Source of the DNA: Muribaculaceae bacterium
GTDB lineage: Bacteria; Bacteroidota; Bacteroidia; Bacteroidales; Muribaculaceae
Direction of reading: 5' to 3'
NCBI GenBank assembly: GCA_009775375.1
Contig: VSPO01000025.1
Location: 1-33,120, forward strand
DNA length: 33,120 nt
The notes below the pieces were generated by a model that had not been told where the DNA came from, ran no database searches, and worked only from the letters and a program-made list of their open reading frames with translations. The stretch's first letter is position 1. Every line of letters begins with the position of its first letter. The position numbers and the translations under genes are program-made. This document shows positions 1-8,086 of this stretch, piece by piece.

Positions 1-132
1 CATATCTCAACAACGGATATAGACCGATTTAAATTGGACAATAGCCGTTAAGTTTATTTAAGATGCGTCTGCCCTGCATTATTTTTTGATTCCATGCCAC
101 GCAGGCTTCCTTTAAGAGTGCGTTCCTAAATA
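1..132. other. Left edge, no gene seen
   Basis: I see no convincing coding region, RNA gene or repeat between the window edge and the clpX terminator. The stretch is AT-rich with stops in all frames. A gene outside the window could have its control region here, but nothing shows that directly. Confidence 0.4.
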
Positions 133-166
133 TAACGACCCGCGACTCTGAGTCGCGGGTCATTAT
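133..166 (-). terminator. Terminator after clpX
   Basis: Perfect 12-bp GC-rich arms (137-148 and 150-161) surround a single central base. After one mismatch, four more A/T pairs can form on the outside. Read on the minus strand, the hairpin lies about 40 bases past the clpX stop and is followed by a T-rich run, as expected for the end of a clpP-clpX transcript. Confidence 0.75.
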
Positions 167-207
167 ATTTAACGGAATCCTTATTCCTTATAGATTGCAA
201 TGGATTA

Positions 208-1461
208 TCAGCCTGCAATCGTGGTCTTCTCGAAATGCGCCTTTTCAAGCTGTGATTTCACGTATCCGGCATCAATCGTAAAAGTCTTCACAGGATTAGA
301 TGGTACCTCATACATCGGGTCAACCATTATCGTCTCCACAATTGAACGCAGACCTCTTGCTCCGAGCTTGTATTCCACCGCCTTGTCGACTATCATGTCG
401 AGAGCGTCATCCGTGAATTCAAGCTCCACTCCGTCGAGGAGAAACAGCTTCTTGTACTGACGCACAATGGCATTCTTAGGCTCTGTCAGAATCCTGCGCA
501 AAGCCTTTTTATCGAGCGGATCAAGGCTCGTCAAGACCGGAAGCCTGCCAATGATTTCAGGGATGAGTCCGAATGACTTCAAGTCTTGTGGCATCACATA
601 GCGCATTAGATTCTCGCGCTGACGTTTACGGGCGCTTTCATCATGGCCATAGCCTACGACGTGGGTGTTAAGTCTGGCGGCAATCTTACGCTCTATGCCG
701 TCGAACGCGCCGCCACATATAAAGAGGATGTTTTTCGTGTCGACGGCAATCATTTTCTGCTCGGGATGCTTGCGGCCTCCATTGGGGGGAACAAGCACGG
801 TCGAACCCTCCAAAAGCTTTAACAAACCTTGCTGCACGCCCTCACCGCTCACATCGCGGGTTATTGAGGGGTTGTCGCTTTTTCTCGCTATCTTGTCGAT
901 CTCATCAATGAAGACTATGCCCTTTTCCGCACGCTCTACATCGTAGTCGCAAGCCTGCAACAACCTGGTGAGAAGCGATTCGATATCCTCGCCCACATAT
1001 CCGGCCTCCGTCAGGACAGTAGCGTCGACTATGGCGAATGGCACGTCGAGAAGCCGCGCAATGGTCTTAGCAAGAAGGGTCTTTCCGGTGCCGGTCGGGC
1101 CGACAAGAATGATGTTCGACTTCTCAATGTCGACATCATCAGAAGATGTCGCCTGATTGACACGCTTATAGTGGTTGTAGACGGCAACGGAAAGGTATTT
1201 CTTTGCCTCATCCTGCCCGATGATATATTGATCGAGAAATTCCTTTATTTCCTGAGGCTTGGGGACAGCAGAAGTTTCTGCATCTCCTTTTGCGGCAGCG
1301 ACTTTCTTGCGAGATGTCAGCTGGCGGTCGCGTGAATCATCTATAAACTTTATGCAATCCGTGCAGAGATTGAGCCCGTCGAGGATATTGACTACGGGAT
1401 TGGAGCTACTGTCTGTCGCTCCGCACATCGAGCATACCAGACCTGTTTTTTTTGTGGCCAT
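208..1461 (-). CDS. clpX: ClpX, ATP-binding unfoldase subunit of ClpXP
   Basis: Hexameric AAA+ unfoldase that feeds substrates into ClpP in the cytoplasm. The 417-residue product has the full family layout: N-terminal zinc-binding domain with Cys10, Cys13, Cys33 and Cys36; Walker A GPTGTGKT at 121-128; pore loop GYVG at 154-157; Walker B FIDEID at 184-189; the FGLIPEIIGRLP stretch near 298-309; and sensor II GARGLR at 367-372. An ATG at 1497 would add 12 residues inside clpP. I chose 1461 because the protein then begins MATKKTG, directly before the zinc finger, as relatives do. Its start is 7 bases beyond the clpP stop, so the two are co-transcribed. The ClpP-docking tripeptide, IGF in E. coli, appears to be VGY (269-271) here. 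Confidence 0.97.
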   Translation of the reverse strand: MATKKTGLVCSMCGATDSSSNPVVNILDGLNLCTDCIKFIDDSRDRQLTSRKKVAAAKGDAETSAVPKPQEIKEFLDQYIIGQDEAKKYLSVAVYNHYKRVNQATSSDDVDIEKSNIILVGPTGTGKTLLAKTIARLLDVPFAIVDATVLTEAGYVGEDIESLLTRLLQACDYDVERAEKGIVFIDEIDKIARKSDNPSITRDVSGEGVQQGLLKLLEGSTVLVPPNGGRKHPEQKMIAVDTKNILFICGGAFDGIERKIAARLNTHVVGYGHDESARKRQRENLMRYVMPQDLKSFGLIPEIIGRLPVLTSLDPLDKKALRRILTEPKNAIVRQYKKLFLLDGVELEFTDDALDMIVDKAVEYKLGARGLRSIVETIMVDPMYEVPSNPVKTFTIDAGYVKSQLEKAHFEKTTIAG

Positions 1462-1468
1462 GTCGCTG

Positions 1469-2188
1469 TTATTTATCCTCTTTCTTAGGATTGACAAGCA
1501 CCTTGTCGATCATTCCGTATTTTTTTGCCTCGCTGGCTATCATCCAGTAATCACGATCGGAATCGGCCTCGACTTTTTCGAACGGCTGGCCGGAATGTGT
1601 CGATATAATCTTATAGAGCTCCTCCTTCAATTTCAGAATTTCGCGAGCCGTGATCTCTATGTCGGAGGCCTGGCCTTGGATTCCGCCCATCGGCTGATGG
1701 ATCATGACCCTTGAATGTGGAAGAGCGTAGCGCTTCCCAGCCTGACCGGCCACGAGAAGCACGGCGGCCATTGAGGCTGCCATTCCCGTGCATATCGTTG
1801 AGACATCGCTGGAGATGTATTGCATCGTATCGTAGATGCCCAGTCCTGCATAGACCGATCCGCCGGGAGAATTTATGTAGATGGAAATATCCTTTTCAGG
1901 ATCGATTGAATCAAGATAAAGGAGCTGTGCCTGAATGATGTTGGCACTCGTATCAGTCACCTGGGTTCCGAGGAATATGATGCGATCCATCATGAGGCGC
2001 GAGAAGACGTCCATCTGGGTGACGTTCAATTGGCGCTCCTCAAGGATATAGGGGTTCATATAGTCTGCCGACGGAGCAGTAGACGTCACGTTGCCTGCCA
2101 CTTTGTCAAGATAGCGGGAGTAGCCATCAAGCGCGTTGGAACTCATTCCAAGATGGTTGACAGCGAAATTTCTAAAGTCGTTTTGCAT
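1469..2188 (-). CDS. clpP: ClpP, ATP-dependent protease proteolytic subunit
   Basis: Serine protease that forms the two-ring barrel of ClpXP. The catalytic triad is visible: Ser139 in GMAASMAA, His164 in SRVMIHQP and Asp213 in DSDRDYW. The product is 239 residues, longer than the roughly 200 of E. coli, because of an N-terminal segment of about 45 residues before NPYILEERQLNVTQ. Bacteroidetes ClpPs commonly carry such an extension beginning with a DFRxxAxxHLGM-like stretch, which is present here and supports the start at 2188. It lies upstream of clpX and downstream of tig, separated from tig by a strong hairpin, so it probably has its own promoter, although I could not find a convincing one. 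Confidence 0.97.
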   Translation of the reverse strand: MQNDFRNFAVNHLGMSSNALDGYSRYLDKVAGNVTSTAPSADYMNPYILEERQLNVTQMDVFSRLMMDRIIFLGTQVTDTSANIIQAQLLYLDSIDPEKDISIYINSPGGSVYAGLGIYDTMQYISSDVSTICTGMAASMAAVLLVAGQAGKRYALPHSRVMIHQPMGGIQGQASDIEITAREILKLKEELYKIISTHSGQPFEKVEADSDRDYWMIASEAKKYGMIDKVLVNPKKEDK

Positions 2189-2321
2189 ATATTCTGTGAA
2201 AATATTTTAGAGTGAGTGTCGCCATGTAAAAAGCGTGTTGACTTACGAAGTTGAGGACTATGCACTGCAGGCCATGATTGCTGACCAGACCTGACATAAG
2301 GCATTTACAGCAAAACACGTG

Positions 2322-2374
2322 CCAAAAATAACAACAAACCCGGCGCGCGCGATGTTTACGTCCGTGCCGGGTTT
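2322..2374 (-). terminator. Terminator after tig
   Basis: A perfect 9-bp stem (2336-2344 with 2366-2374; arms AAACCCGGC/GCCGGGTTT) encloses a GC-rich loop. Read on the minus strand it begins about 30 bases past the tig stop and is followed by a T-rich stretch down to 2322. It would separate tig from clpP-clpX transcription. Confidence 0.75.
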
Positions 2375-2404
2375 TATTGTATGTTATTCAGCCGTTTCTA
2401 TCGA

Positions 2405-3763
2405 TTAAGCCTCTGCGGGAGCAAACAATTTTTGGAATTCCTCCAAAGTCACGTCCTTATTGTCCAACGTGACATTCTCCTTGATTGCCTCAAACACCTT
2501 TCTGCTGAGTGCGTTCTGACCGATCATCTCACGGTTCTTCTCATCTTTCAGAACCTCCTGTGCATAACGGTCGATGATTTCGTCGGTCAGAGCGGCCGGA
2601 CCGTATTGCATCAGCTGACGGGCAACAACCCCACGGGCCTCGTCGAGCATGTCTTCCTGAGTGAGCTGCACCTTAAACTGCTCGGCAATGCTGTCGCGGA
2701 TAAGGTCCCACTCAAGCTGCTCACGCATCTTGTCGAACTCCTCGTCGATATTTTCCGGGTTAAGAGATTCATTTTGACGCAAGAGGAAATCCTTGATGAT
2801 TTCCACGGGAAGCTCAAGCTGGCCTACAGCCTTTGTGACTGCTTCCTTCGCATCAATCGTAAAACGATAGTTTGAATCATTCTCGTAGTTAAGAGCGATC
2901 AGATCCTTAACCTCTGCGCGGAATTCCTCCTCATTGTGAACTTTATCCTTGCCAAGGGCATTGTCGAAGAATTCTTGATCAAGCTCGGCGGGTTTTGCGA
3001 CTATTATCTCCTTTATCTCGAAGTTGAAATCCCCTTTGTGAGCGTCGATGTCGGCCTTGTCGATATTCAGCATCGACGACATTTCCGTGGCGTTGGAGTC
3101 GCAAGTGGCAGCAGGGTTGAACACCACTACGTCGCCCACTTTCTTTTCTTCAAAGAGCTTTTTTTGATCGTCGCTCTTGAAGTATGCGGGAGAGATGATG
3201 CCATTTTCCATCACTACGCCATTCTCCTTGACTGTGCCGTCTTCATTAAGCTCCGTGATGCAGCCTTTTATGACAGCGTTTGGTTCTGTCACGTCGGAAG
3301 GCTCCTGGCGGGCGAAACGCTGACGGAGAGCTTCAATCTGGGAGTTGAGGGTCTCTTCGGAAACCTCTATTTTATAGTAAGGCACATGAAGGTCTTTGTT
3401 GACGTGGTTGTCAAACTCAGGAGCCACGCCTACCTTGAATTTGAAAGAAAACTCTGTGTTTTCAATCTTGAAGTCATTTCCCGATTCGGGGATTGGCTGT
3501 CCAAGCACGTGGATTTTGTTTTCCCTTATATAATCATATACGGCGTCGGCAACGACTTTGTTAACCACGTCATATTTAACGGCGGTGCCATATTTCTTGG
3601 CTATCAAGCCTGCAGGAACGTGACCCGGACGGAAGCCGGGCTCTGAATGCTTCTTGCCTATTTCTTTGAGTTGCTTCGATACTTTGTCTGCGTAGTCTTT
3701 CTCCTCGATTGTCACGGTAAGCTCACCGTTGACATTGTCGAGTTTTTCGTAATTTACGTTCAT
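2405..3763 (-). CDS. tig: Trigger factor, ribosome-associated chaperone
   Basis: Chaperone that binds near the ribosomal exit tunnel and shields nascent chains. The N-terminal ribosome-binding domain carries the signature PGFRPGHVP (about residues 42-50), the family's GFRxGxxP loop. A middle region around 150-250 sits where other trigger factors have the FKBP-type prolyl isomerase domain, but it is divergent, as is usual in Bacteroidetes. The C-terminal half is acidic, helix-rich and fits the substrate-cradling arms. Length of 452 is normal for the phylum. It has its own near-perfect promoter just upstream and a terminator downstream, so it can be expressed alone although it precedes clpP-clpX, a conserved neighbourhood in many bacteria. 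Confidence 0.95.
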   Translation of the reverse strand: MNVNYEKLDNVNGELTVTIEEKDYADKVSKQLKEIGKKHSEPGFRPGHVPAGLIAKKYGTAVKYDVVNKVVADAVYDYIRENKIHVLGQPIPESGNDFKIENTEFSFKFKVGVAPEFDNHVNKDLHVPYYKIEVSEETLNSQIEALRQRFARQEPSDVTEPNAVIKGCITELNEDGTVKENGVVMENGIISPAYFKSDDQKKLFEEKKVGDVVVFNPAATCDSNATEMSSMLNIDKADIDAHKGDFNFEIKEIIVAKPAELDQEFFDNALGKDKVHNEEEFRAEVKDLIALNYENDSNYRFTIDAKEAVTKAVGQLELPVEIIKDFLLRQNESLNPENIDEEFDKMREQLEWDLIRDSIAEQFKVQLTQEDMLDEARGVVARQLMQYGPAALTDEIIDRYAQEVLKDEKNREMIGQNALSRKVFEAIKENVTLDNKDVTLEEFQKLFAPAEA

Positions 3764-3811
3764 TTTGACTTTTTATCTGGATTTTTGAAGTTATTCCTTA
3801 TTTTCCGACTG

Positions 3812-3843
3812 CAAAGGTATTAAAATTTATTTGCCTTCGCAAA
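3812..3843 (-). promoter_or_regulatory. Promoter of tig
   Basis: On the minus strand TTTG (3843-3840) is followed by exactly 20 bases and then TACCTTTG (3819-3812) and a C. This matches the Bacteroidetes vegetative consensus TTTG-N19/21-TAnnTTTGY in full. The start codon is about 48 bases beyond the -7 element. An AT-rich inverted repeat (3841-3857) lies just upstream and could act as an UP-like element. Confidence 0.78.
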
Positions 3844-3935
3844 TTTTCAGAAAATTTACGCTGTCTGAGTGCGAGGTTTGTGTTCAACTCGTCTTTTTCA
3901 AACGCTTTCCGATGCTCTTTTGATGAAAATTTCAT

Positions 3936-5243
3936 TCAAAAAAAGGCAGAAAATACTTTTATGGCATCAAGATGGTCGAAGACTCCGGCTGTCTCCCTTG
4001 CAGAATGCATTGCCCAGATTGGGTTGCCCATGTCAACTCCCCTTAGGTCGAGCTGGCCGGTCAGAATGTTGCCAAGCGTCGAGCCTCCGGCCACGTCGGA
4101 ATGGTTGACGAATACCTGACATTCCACTCCTGCCTTGCGGCAAAGGTTGCGGAAAACCGCAGCTCCTTGCGCATCTGTCATGTATTTGCAATTTGAATTT
4201 ATCTTGACAGCCGGTCCGCCACCTATGACAGGATGGTTGGTAGGGTCGTATTTCTCATTATAATTGGGATGCCATGCGTGGGCGTCGTCTGCTGAAATCA
4301 TAAACGACCTCGCCACGGCTCGGAAAAACGCGTCTCTCTCATTTGAGGAGGCATTGGCCACGCGCTCCAACATGTCTCGCAATATCGGGGAATGTGCTCC
4401 CTGCTTCGTGCCTGAACCGGTCTCCTCATTATCGAAAATGGCGAGCACGCGGGTGTCTTCACATTCGGTGTCAGCCGTGTCGAGCAGGGCCTGCAGGCCG
4501 GCAAATGCCATCGAAAGATCGTCTATACGTCCCGATTGGAAGTATTCCCCCTTGACGCCGCAAAGCGACGCTTTCTCAAAGGGATAAAGAGTAATCTCAT
4601 AATCTATGATGTCTTCGGGAAGAATTCCTATATGATCTGCCACGATTTTCTTCACGAAACCTCCACGCGCCATCGTCTTCTCTATCTCATCTTTGCCGAA
4701 ATATCCTATGACAGGTAGCATATCCTTCTGCACGCTGAGGGGATTCCCCTCATTGACGGCGCGGTTGAAATGGATTGCAAGATGAGGAATTGTGGCCACG
4801 GGGCGTTGAAGGTCGAAGACAATAGTGTCGGGCAACAAAGGATTCCCGGAATCCACCATCACCCTCCCGGACATAGAAAGAGGCCTGTCGAACCATGTGT
4901 AGAGAATGCCGCCCCCATATTTTTCAATATTAAGGCGCACCACTCCCCCATCGCCGACCATCTCTGCATTGGGTTTTATCTTGAAGCAAGGACTGTCGCT
5001 GTGGGCGGAAATAATTCTGAATCCGTTTTCACCGGCCTTTCCTGTTCCTGCTATGAAAGCGAAGACCGCGCTCCCGTTTTTCACGACGTAATGACGCGAC
5101 CCGGGTATTATATCCCAGGAATCTTCCTGGCGGAGTTCGGAGAATCCGGCGTTGTCAAGTTCGCGGCATATTGTGTCCACTGCGCGGAAGTTGCATGTCG
5201 ACAGGTCGAGCCAATCGAAGAGCTTTTCAATTTTCTTATCCAT
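3936..5243 (-). CDS. M18 family aminopeptidase (aspartyl aminopeptidase type)
   Basis: Cytoplasmic dizinc exopeptidase that removes N-terminal residues, typically acidic ones in this family. Expected metal-site motifs are present: His81 in ISAHSDSP, the bridging Asp241 in GRIDDLS, the catalytic/ligand pair Glu273-Glu274 in DNEETGS, Asp319 in ISADDAHAWHPNY, and His413 in AMHSARE. The family motif YGGGILYTWFDR is at about 109-120. Length of 435 matches bacterial M18 enzymes. It is the last gene of the yicC-gmk-nadD-DUF5063 run, 22 bases beyond the preceding stop. No GC-rich terminator follows. Substrate preference (Asp/Glu or broader) cannot be read from sequence. Confidence 0.92.
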   Translation of the reverse strand: MDKKIEKLFDWLDLSTCNFRAVDTICRELDNAGFSELRQEDSWDIIPGSRHYVVKNGSAVFAFIAGTGKAGENGFRIISAHSDSPCFKIKPNAEMVGDGGVVRLNIEKYGGGILYTWFDRPLSMSGRVMVDSGNPLLPDTIVFDLQRPVATIPHLAIHFNRAVNEGNPLSVQKDMLPVIGYFGKDEIEKTMARGGFVKKIVADHIGILPEDIIDYEITLYPFEKASLCGVKGEYFQSGRIDDLSMAFAGLQALLDTADTECEDTRVLAIFDNEETGSGTKQGAHSPILRDMLERVANASSNERDAFFRAVARSFMISADDAHAWHPNYNEKYDPTNHPVIGGGPAVKINSNCKYMTDAQGAAVFRNLCRKAGVECQVFVNHSDVAGGSTLGNILTGQLDLRGVDMGNPIWAMHSARETAGVFDHLDAIKVFSAFF

Positions 5244-5265
5244 GTGTATGTATTTGAAGGTTGTG

Positions 5266-5796
5266 TCAGGAGGGTGAATATTTTAGTTTGTTGAGGGCTC
5301 GGAACACGTTGCAAAGCGTCTGGCTCCAATATGATTGGAAGTCATCCTTGGCATGTATATAGGCTTCCACTATTTTATCGCCGTCCGTATCTTTCACCAT
5401 GGAGATGAAATCAAACATCGGCTGGAAAATATCAGCCAGCGATTCGGCTATCGATGCGGCTATGGGAGTGTCGCTGTATTTCATGTCTTCCTCAAATGTC
5501 TCAAGGAAAGTGTCGTCGGGGCCGAGCAACGCCTCTATATGTCGCCTGATGCTTTCATAGTAGTCTTCATCCACATAGGAGGAGAAATAATCGAAATCCT
5601 CAAGAGCCACTACGTCGTCGGCCGAAATATCGAAAAATTCCCAATATATGCGTGGGAGAAGATCGAGCATCCGGTCGATGAACTCCTCCTTTTCCATTTC
5701 TGTCGCGTTTTCACAGACTGTGCAATAGTCTGCCGCAAGCGATGTGACCGTCAGCAGACGGCGCCTTATGTTGTCTTCTGTAAGCATAGATATCAT
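5266..5796 (-). CDS. DUF5063 domain protein
   Basis: Small acidic cytoplasmic protein of 176 residues, rich in Asp, Glu and aromatic residues, with no signal peptide or membrane segment. I recognise it as the DUF5063 type found in Bacteroidetes; no molecular function is known to me. Its start codon overlaps the nadD stop in an ATGA arrangement (5793-5796), which indicates translational coupling. A second ATG at 5787 is possible. The setting between nadD and a peptidase, in a transcript that begins with yicC and gmk, suggests a basic cellular role but does not define one. Confidence 0.8.
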   Translation of the reverse strand: MISMLTEDNIRRRLLTVTSLAADYCTVCENATEMEKEEFIDRMLDLLPRIYWEFFDISADDVVALEDFDYFSSYVDEDYYESIRRHIEALLGPDDTFLETFEEDMKYSDTPIAASIAESLADIFQPMFDFISMVKDTDGDKIVEAYIHAKDDFQSYWSQTLCNVFRALNKLKYSPS

Positions 5797-6377
5797 TTTG
5801 GAGTCAGGGAATAGAGATTGTGCTCCTTTATATATTCAGCAACAACGGTGGGCACGAAAAAGTTGATGTTCCTGTCGAGAGCCACGGCCTCCCTTATGAA
5901 AGTAGAGGAGACCCTTGAGGTCGGGCCATTGGGAAGCACTTCCACCCCCGCAGGTGGTTCTTCGGGTATTTCGTAACCGGGACGCGGATATATAAGGAGT
6001 CCGAAATCGCGGATAATCTTATGTGCGTCGCGCCATCTGCCGAAATTGGCCCAATTGTCGCTCCCGACAATCAAGACAAACTCATGTTCAGGATATTGTT
6101 CGCGCAGACGGCATAGTGTGACATACGTATAGGATGGCTGCGGAAGCCCAAGCTCGAAGTCGGATGCCTTCACGTTGCGACACATCTCAGCCACGAGTTT
6201 CACCATATGTAGACGGTGAAGGTCTTCTATGGGGTGTGACCCCTCCTTCAATGGATTAAGACGGCTGACCATCAGCCATACCTCATCCACCCCTCCCCAT
6301 TGGGCGCAATAATTTGCCACCATGGCATGGCCGGTATGAATGGGGTCGAAACTTCCGCTGTATATTCCTATTCTCAT
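5793..6377 (-). CDS. nadD: Nicotinate-nucleotide adenylyltransferase
   Basis: Joins nicotinate mononucleotide and ATP to give deamido-NAD, the common late step of NAD synthesis. The nucleotidyltransferase signature GSFDPIHTGH is at residues 8-17 and the C-terminal SSTFIRE motif (ISSTxIR in most NadDs) is present near 157. Length of 194 is standard. The gene is 20 bases beyond the gmk stop and overlaps the next gene by 4 bases, so it is in the middle of an operon that also makes GDP and NAD precursors. Confidence 0.96.
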   Translation of the reverse strand: MRIGIYSGSFDPIHTGHAMVANYCAQWGGVDEVWLMVSRLNPLKEGSHPIEDLHRLHMVKLVAEMCRNVKASDFELGLPQPSYTYVTLCRLREQYPEHEFVLIVGSDNWANFGRWRDAHKIIRDFGLLIYPRPGYEIPEEPPAGVEVLPNGPTSRVSSTFIREAVALDRNINFFVPTVVAEYIKEHNLYSLTPK

Positions 6378-6397
6378 GTCTATTAAATTGTTTTGGT

Positions 6398-6976
6398 TCA
6401 GGATGGTTCGATTCCTGCAAAGTCCCTGATCAGGGAATCCACGTCGGCGACGGCATCGTCGAGATTGTCGTTGATCACTACTTTGTCAAAACGGTCGGCG
6501 AATCCCATCTCATACTCAGCCTTGCCAAGTCTTCTCTCAATAGTCTCCTCCGTATCGGTCCCTCTGGATCTAAGACGGGCTCCAAGTGTCGCCACGTCGG
6601 GGGGCATTATAAAGATTGAGATGGCATCGTCGCCATATCTTTTCTTTATATTCAAAGCGCCTTTGACGTCAACATCCATTATCAGATTGTAGCCTTCCGA
6701 CGTGACCCTCGCCACTTCGCTTTCAAGCGTGCCGTAGCGAGTGCCGGCATAGACCTCCTCCCATTCCACGAACTCCCCCCGCTCAATCTTTCTTTGGAAA
6801 TCATCTTCAGAGAGAAAAAAATAATCGACGCCGTTCTTTTCCTCTCCCCTGGGTTTGCGGCTCGTGGCGGAAACGGAGAATCCCAACCTCAGCCCCGCGT
6901 CCTCCATCAGCCGGCCAATTATAGTCGACTTGCCCGTGCCCGACGGTGCTGACAAAATTATTATCTTCCCTTTCAT
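6398..6976 (-). CDS. gmk: Guanylate kinase
   Basis: Phosphorylates GMP to GDP using ATP. The P-loop APSGTGKST spans about residues 10-18. The GMP-binding region follows with SVSATSRKPRGEEKNGVDYFF, split as the usual TTRxPRxGExxGxDYxF pattern around 35-54, and the VDVKGA motif lies near 101. Length of 192 is typical. The start overlaps the yicC stop as ATGA (6973-6976), a strong sign of coupled translation; a yicC-gmk pair is widespread in bacteria. Confidence 0.96.
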   Translation of the reverse strand: MKGKIIILSAPSGTGKSTIIGRLMEDAGLRLGFSVSATSRKPRGEEKNGVDYFFLSEDDFQRKIERGEFVEWEEVYAGTRYGTLESEVARVTSEGYNLIMDVDVKGALNIKKRYGDDAISIFIMPPDVATLGARLRSRGTDTEETIERRLGKAEYEMGFADRFDKVVINDNLDDAVADVDSLIRDFAGIEPS

Positions 6977-7860
6977 AATACGTTGAGCACTTGCTCCTTT
7001 ATTTGTTCAAGTTCATCTTTCATCATGACCACGATTTTCTGCATTCCGGCATGATTGGATTTCGATCCGAGAGTGTTGATCTCCCTTCCGATCTCCTGCG
7101 CAATGAATCCGAGCTTCTTGCCCTGGCCGCTTTCAGGATATTCTTCCTCGCCGCCAAGAGTCTCCAGAAAATAATTAAGATGGGCGGAAAGCCTGAGCTT
7201 CTCTTCCGTGATGTCGAGTTTCTCTATATAAAATATCATCTCCTGTTCAAGGCGTCCGGCATCGTATTCGATCGATTGGAGCCTTGACAGCTGCTCGGCA
7301 AGACGCTCACGTATTTTAGGCACTCGTTCAGCCTCATAGGGATCCACCTGAGCGAGAAGGGAGGATATGCCTCTGATTTTCTCCTTAAAGAAATAATACA
7401 GTTTCCTGCCTTCACGACGACGGAAATCCACGAGATTGTCCAAGGCTTCCCGGCATGCCTGATCCATGGCGACTTTATCCTCATCGCTGGCCTCTCCCGT
7501 ATCTGTCTTCAAAGACTCGGGCATCCTAAGCAAAATGGCATACCAATCAGAAGGGGCGGGCAGCCCAAGACGCGCGCCCGCATCCTCTATCTGTCGCTTG
7601 TAGCTTTCCAATAAATCTACATTCACAGTGGCAGCGGCTGACGCGGTCAAAGCTTCGACAGAGGCCGTAAGCTCCACCTTCCCCCTTTCAAGCACGGCCG
7701 ACACCGGAGTGCGCAACGCCACTTCCATCTCCCGATAGCCCACAGGCACCCTGAGCGACAAATCAAGCTGCTTGCTGTTGAGAGATTTTATCTCCACCTT
7801 TATCCTTCTTGTTGGTGTCTGGGCGCTTCCTCTCCCAAAACCCGTCATTGATGATATCAT
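6973..7860 (-). CDS. yicC: YicC family endoribonuclease-like protein
   Basis: Member of the YicC/YloC family, whose E. coli member has been linked to RNA decay. The signature start MISSMTGFGRG is present, followed by the conserved IKVEIKSLNSKQLD stretch. The C-terminal DUF1732 region holds EEYPESGQGKKLGFIAQEIGREINT split over residues of about 245-270, and KSNHAGMQ. I chose the ATG at 7860 (295 residues) over the in-frame ATG at 7884: the family begins at this methionine, and a promoter -7 element at 7889-7882 would place the transcript start downstream of 7884. First gene of the operon that continues to gmk, nadD, DUF5063 and the M18 peptidase. Confidence 0.93.
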   Translation of the reverse strand: MISSMTGFGRGSAQTPTRRIKVEIKSLNSKQLDLSLRVPVGYREMEVALRTPVSAVLERGKVELTASVEALTASAAATVNVDLLESYKRQIEDAGARLGLPAPSDWYAILLRMPESLKTDTGEASDEDKVAMDQACREALDNLVDFRRREGRKLYYFFKEKIRGISSLLAQVDPYEAERVPKIRERLAEQLSRLQSIEYDAGRLEQEMIFYIEKLDITEEKLRLSAHLNYFLETLGGEEEYPESGQGKKLGFIAQEIGREINTLGSKSNHAGMQKIVVMMKDELEQIKEQVLNVL

Positions 7861-7881
7861 AGTCCGAAAAGTTTTTATCCG

Positions 7882-7889
7882 CAAAATTA
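7882..7889 (-). promoter_or_regulatory. -7 element of the yicC operon
   Basis: TAATTTTG followed by C on the minus strand matches TAnnTTTGY. It lies about 21 bases before the yicC ATG at 7860, implying a short leader. No TTG is found 20 bases further upstream, so only the -7 half is supported. Confidence 0.5.
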
Positions 7890-7957
7890 ATAAAAAGAAT
7901 CCCTACTTTGGTAAATTATGGTTAAATTATTATGCTTCATACCTGTTTTTTGACTTA

Positions 7958-7992
7958 ATTGTTTTATATCTCACCTTTTTTCATTAGATTTG
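7958..7992 (+). promoter_or_regulatory. Promoter of phosphohexomutase gene
   Basis: TAGATTTG (7985-7992) followed by C is a full match to TAnnTTTGY. ATTG at 7958-7961 is the best -33 element, with a 23-base spacer that is longer than usual. The leader to the ATG at 8087 is about 88 bases. It lies back to back with the yicC promoter in the same 226-base gap. Confidence 0.52.
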
Positions 7993-8086
7993 CACTTGCA
8001 TTCAAGAGGCTTGACCGGATTCTGCAGGGTCATCCCAGCCCCTGATTGATCAAAGATTGTATAAATAACCCAATTATCAATATTCT

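Noticed and set aside
2323..2330. TATTTTTG on the minus strand as clpP promoter
   Set aside because: It lies next to the tig terminator, has no -33 partner and is followed by G instead of a pyrimidine. It is kept only as a weak possibility.
2936..3646. A 236-codon plus-strand open frame opposite tig
   Set aside because: Antisense shadow of trigger factor without homology or promoter.
3925..3937. AT-rich palindrome at the end of the M18 peptidase gene as a terminator
   Set aside because: Arms are six A/T-rich base pairs with a single central base and no clear T-run; it is too weak to call.
7861..8086. A small RNA or riboswitch between yicC and the phosphohexomutase
   Set aside because: Only two promoter elements could be supported; no stable fold with a terminator or known riboswitch core was seen.
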